NCBI GenBank assembly: GCA_016218685.1
Contig: JACRDD010000009.1
Span: forward strand, 52,387-116,386
Direction of reading: 5' to 3'
Source of the DNA: Desulfobacterales bacterium
GTDB lineage: Bacteria > Desulfobacterota > Desulfobacteria > Desulfobacterales > Desulfosarcinaceae
DNA length: 64,000 nt
Within the stretch, counting starts at the first letter, position 1. Every line of letters begins with the position of its first letter. Positions 63,453 to 64,000 of this stretch are shown piece by piece. The translations under genes were made by a program, and so were the position numbers. Under the pieces are notes generated by a model that saw nothing but the letters and a program-made list of their open reading frames with translations, did not search any database and was not told the origin of the DNA.

Positions 63453-64000
63453 ATGACGAAGAAATGGGTGCTGGTGGTCGCGGTTGTTTTGCTGTCGGTC
63501 TCCTTGGCCTGGGCTCAGGATACAAGAACCTTGCAGGGGTCAGGCGTGACGGTTCCGGTCGTCAAACCCAGTGTGCCGGCCGTGAAAAAAATCCCTATGG
63601 ACAATAAGCAAATGGATGCAGTCCAGGAACAGATGGCCCTGGAGGCGGCCCAGGCCTGGCTGAAGCAATTGGGCTACGATCTGACCATCGAACAGGTCAT
63701 CAATTTGAAATCGCTCAGCGCCGTGGGCGGTACTCAGGAGCGGGCCGCGGCCTTGACCACCGAGAACATGCGGCATCTGCGGGTGCTCAAAAACCTCGAA
63801 ACCCTCGAATTGGCACAGTTCGGCAACGACGATTGGGTGGCCAATGCCGCCGGCCTGACCAAGATGCGCAGCTTCGTGATGACCCCCGCGCCCAACCTGA
63901 CCGACCGCAGCGCGGACGTTTTCGCCGGCTGGCCGGAACTGGTCCAGTTGATGATCCATGGCTGCAAGATCACCGACGCCGGCTTTGCCAAACTCTCCGG
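63453..64000 (+). CDS. Exported leucine-rich-repeat protein (partial, cut by window end)
   Basis: At least 182 residues are visible, with no stop before the window ends. The signal peptide is 'KKWVLVVAVVLLSVSLAWA', and leucine-rich-repeat-like units follow ('LRVLKNLETLELAQFG', 'LVQLMIHGCKITDAGFAKL'). The start follows AGGAGAAAATGC. Protein binding in the periplasm or on the surface is the usual role; the family is not identified. It follows the dehydratase-like gene by 67 bases on the same strand. Confidence 0.75.
   Translation, partial: MTKKWVLVVAVVLLSVSLAWAQDTRTLQGSGVTVPVVKPSVPAVKKIPMDNKQMDAVQEQMALEAAQAWLKQLGYDLTIEQVINLKSLSAVGGTQERAAALTTENMRHLRVLKNLETLELAQFGNDDWVANAAGLTKMRSFVMTPAPNLTDRSADVFAGWPELVQLMIHGCKITDAGFAKLS

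Overview
The window looks like chromosomal DNA of a mesophilic sulfate-reducing member of the Desulfobacterota (Desulfosarcina/Desulfobacterales type). This is inferred from the general gene style: GC-rich coding, many PAS/hybrid histidine kinases, sigma-54 activators beside beta-oxidation genes, a TauE/SafE transporter with its own response regulator, a DUF1573 selenoprotein candidate and AsmA/DUF748, HD-GYP and radical SAM proteins. No rRNA, tRNA, CRISPR array or intact insertion sequence was seen. Almost every gene up to 17.9 kb and from 32.5 to 61.6 kb lies on the minus strand; the main plus-strand block is 18.0-32.5 kb.

Layout. 0.1-3.6 kb: a hybrid histidine kinase followed by a periplasmic solute-binding protein. 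3.9-5.8 kb: universal stress protein, CBS/ACT protein and a small alpha/beta hydrolase. 6.1-8.2 kb: a large carboxylesterase lipoprotein with a TetR-type operator-like palindrome upstream. 8.4-16.7 kb: a signalling and transport cluster, read on the minus strand as a CheY-like regulator, a TauE/SafE transporter, a two-helix membrane protein, a strong terminator, a PEP-synthase-like protein without the usual C-terminal barrel, a histidine kinase and a sigma-54 response regulator. 17.1-23.9 kb: an unknown conserved-looking protein, divergent citrate synthase, a small exported protein, PriA, a DUF1573 protein with an in-frame UGA at the first Cys of its CxC motif, and a HAD phosphatase. 24.0-26.5 kb: GAF/PAS hybrid kinase.

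26.6-37.5 kb holds an MSHA-type type IV pilus / type II secretion-like system in two convergent operons: MshI-, MshJ-, MshK- and MshL-like proteins plus two prepilin-like proteins on the plus strand, and MshG/GspF, MshE/GspE, a TPR MshN-like protein and an MshM/ExeA-like ATPase on the minus strand. One prepilin-like protein ends in a long Gly/Asn tract. 37.8-46.3 kb: envelope proteins (a lipoprotein, AsmA/DUF748, three small exported proteins, an ankyrin lipoprotein) with the ribosome-assembly GTPase RsgA embedded. 46.3-49.6 kb is an island of small, AT-rich genes (methyltransferase, small membrane proteins, cold-shock/DUF1294 protein) interrupted by an ORF-less group II intron remnant.

49.9-56.8 kb is a fatty-acid block: acyl-CoA dehydrogenase with a divergent sigma-54 activator, then an AMP-forming acyl-CoA ligase with an exact -24/-12 promoter and a second, PAS-containing sigma-54 activator. 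56.9-61.6 kb: radical SAM protein, HD-GYP phosphodiesterase and a HEAT-repeat partner. 61.8-64.0 kb: a 4-hydroxybutyryl-CoA dehydratase/HpaB-family flavoprotein and the start of an exported leucine-rich-repeat protein cut by the window end. The most notable observation is the putative selenoprotein at 22.5 kb; the intron/cassette-like island and the PEP-synthase-like signalling cluster come next.
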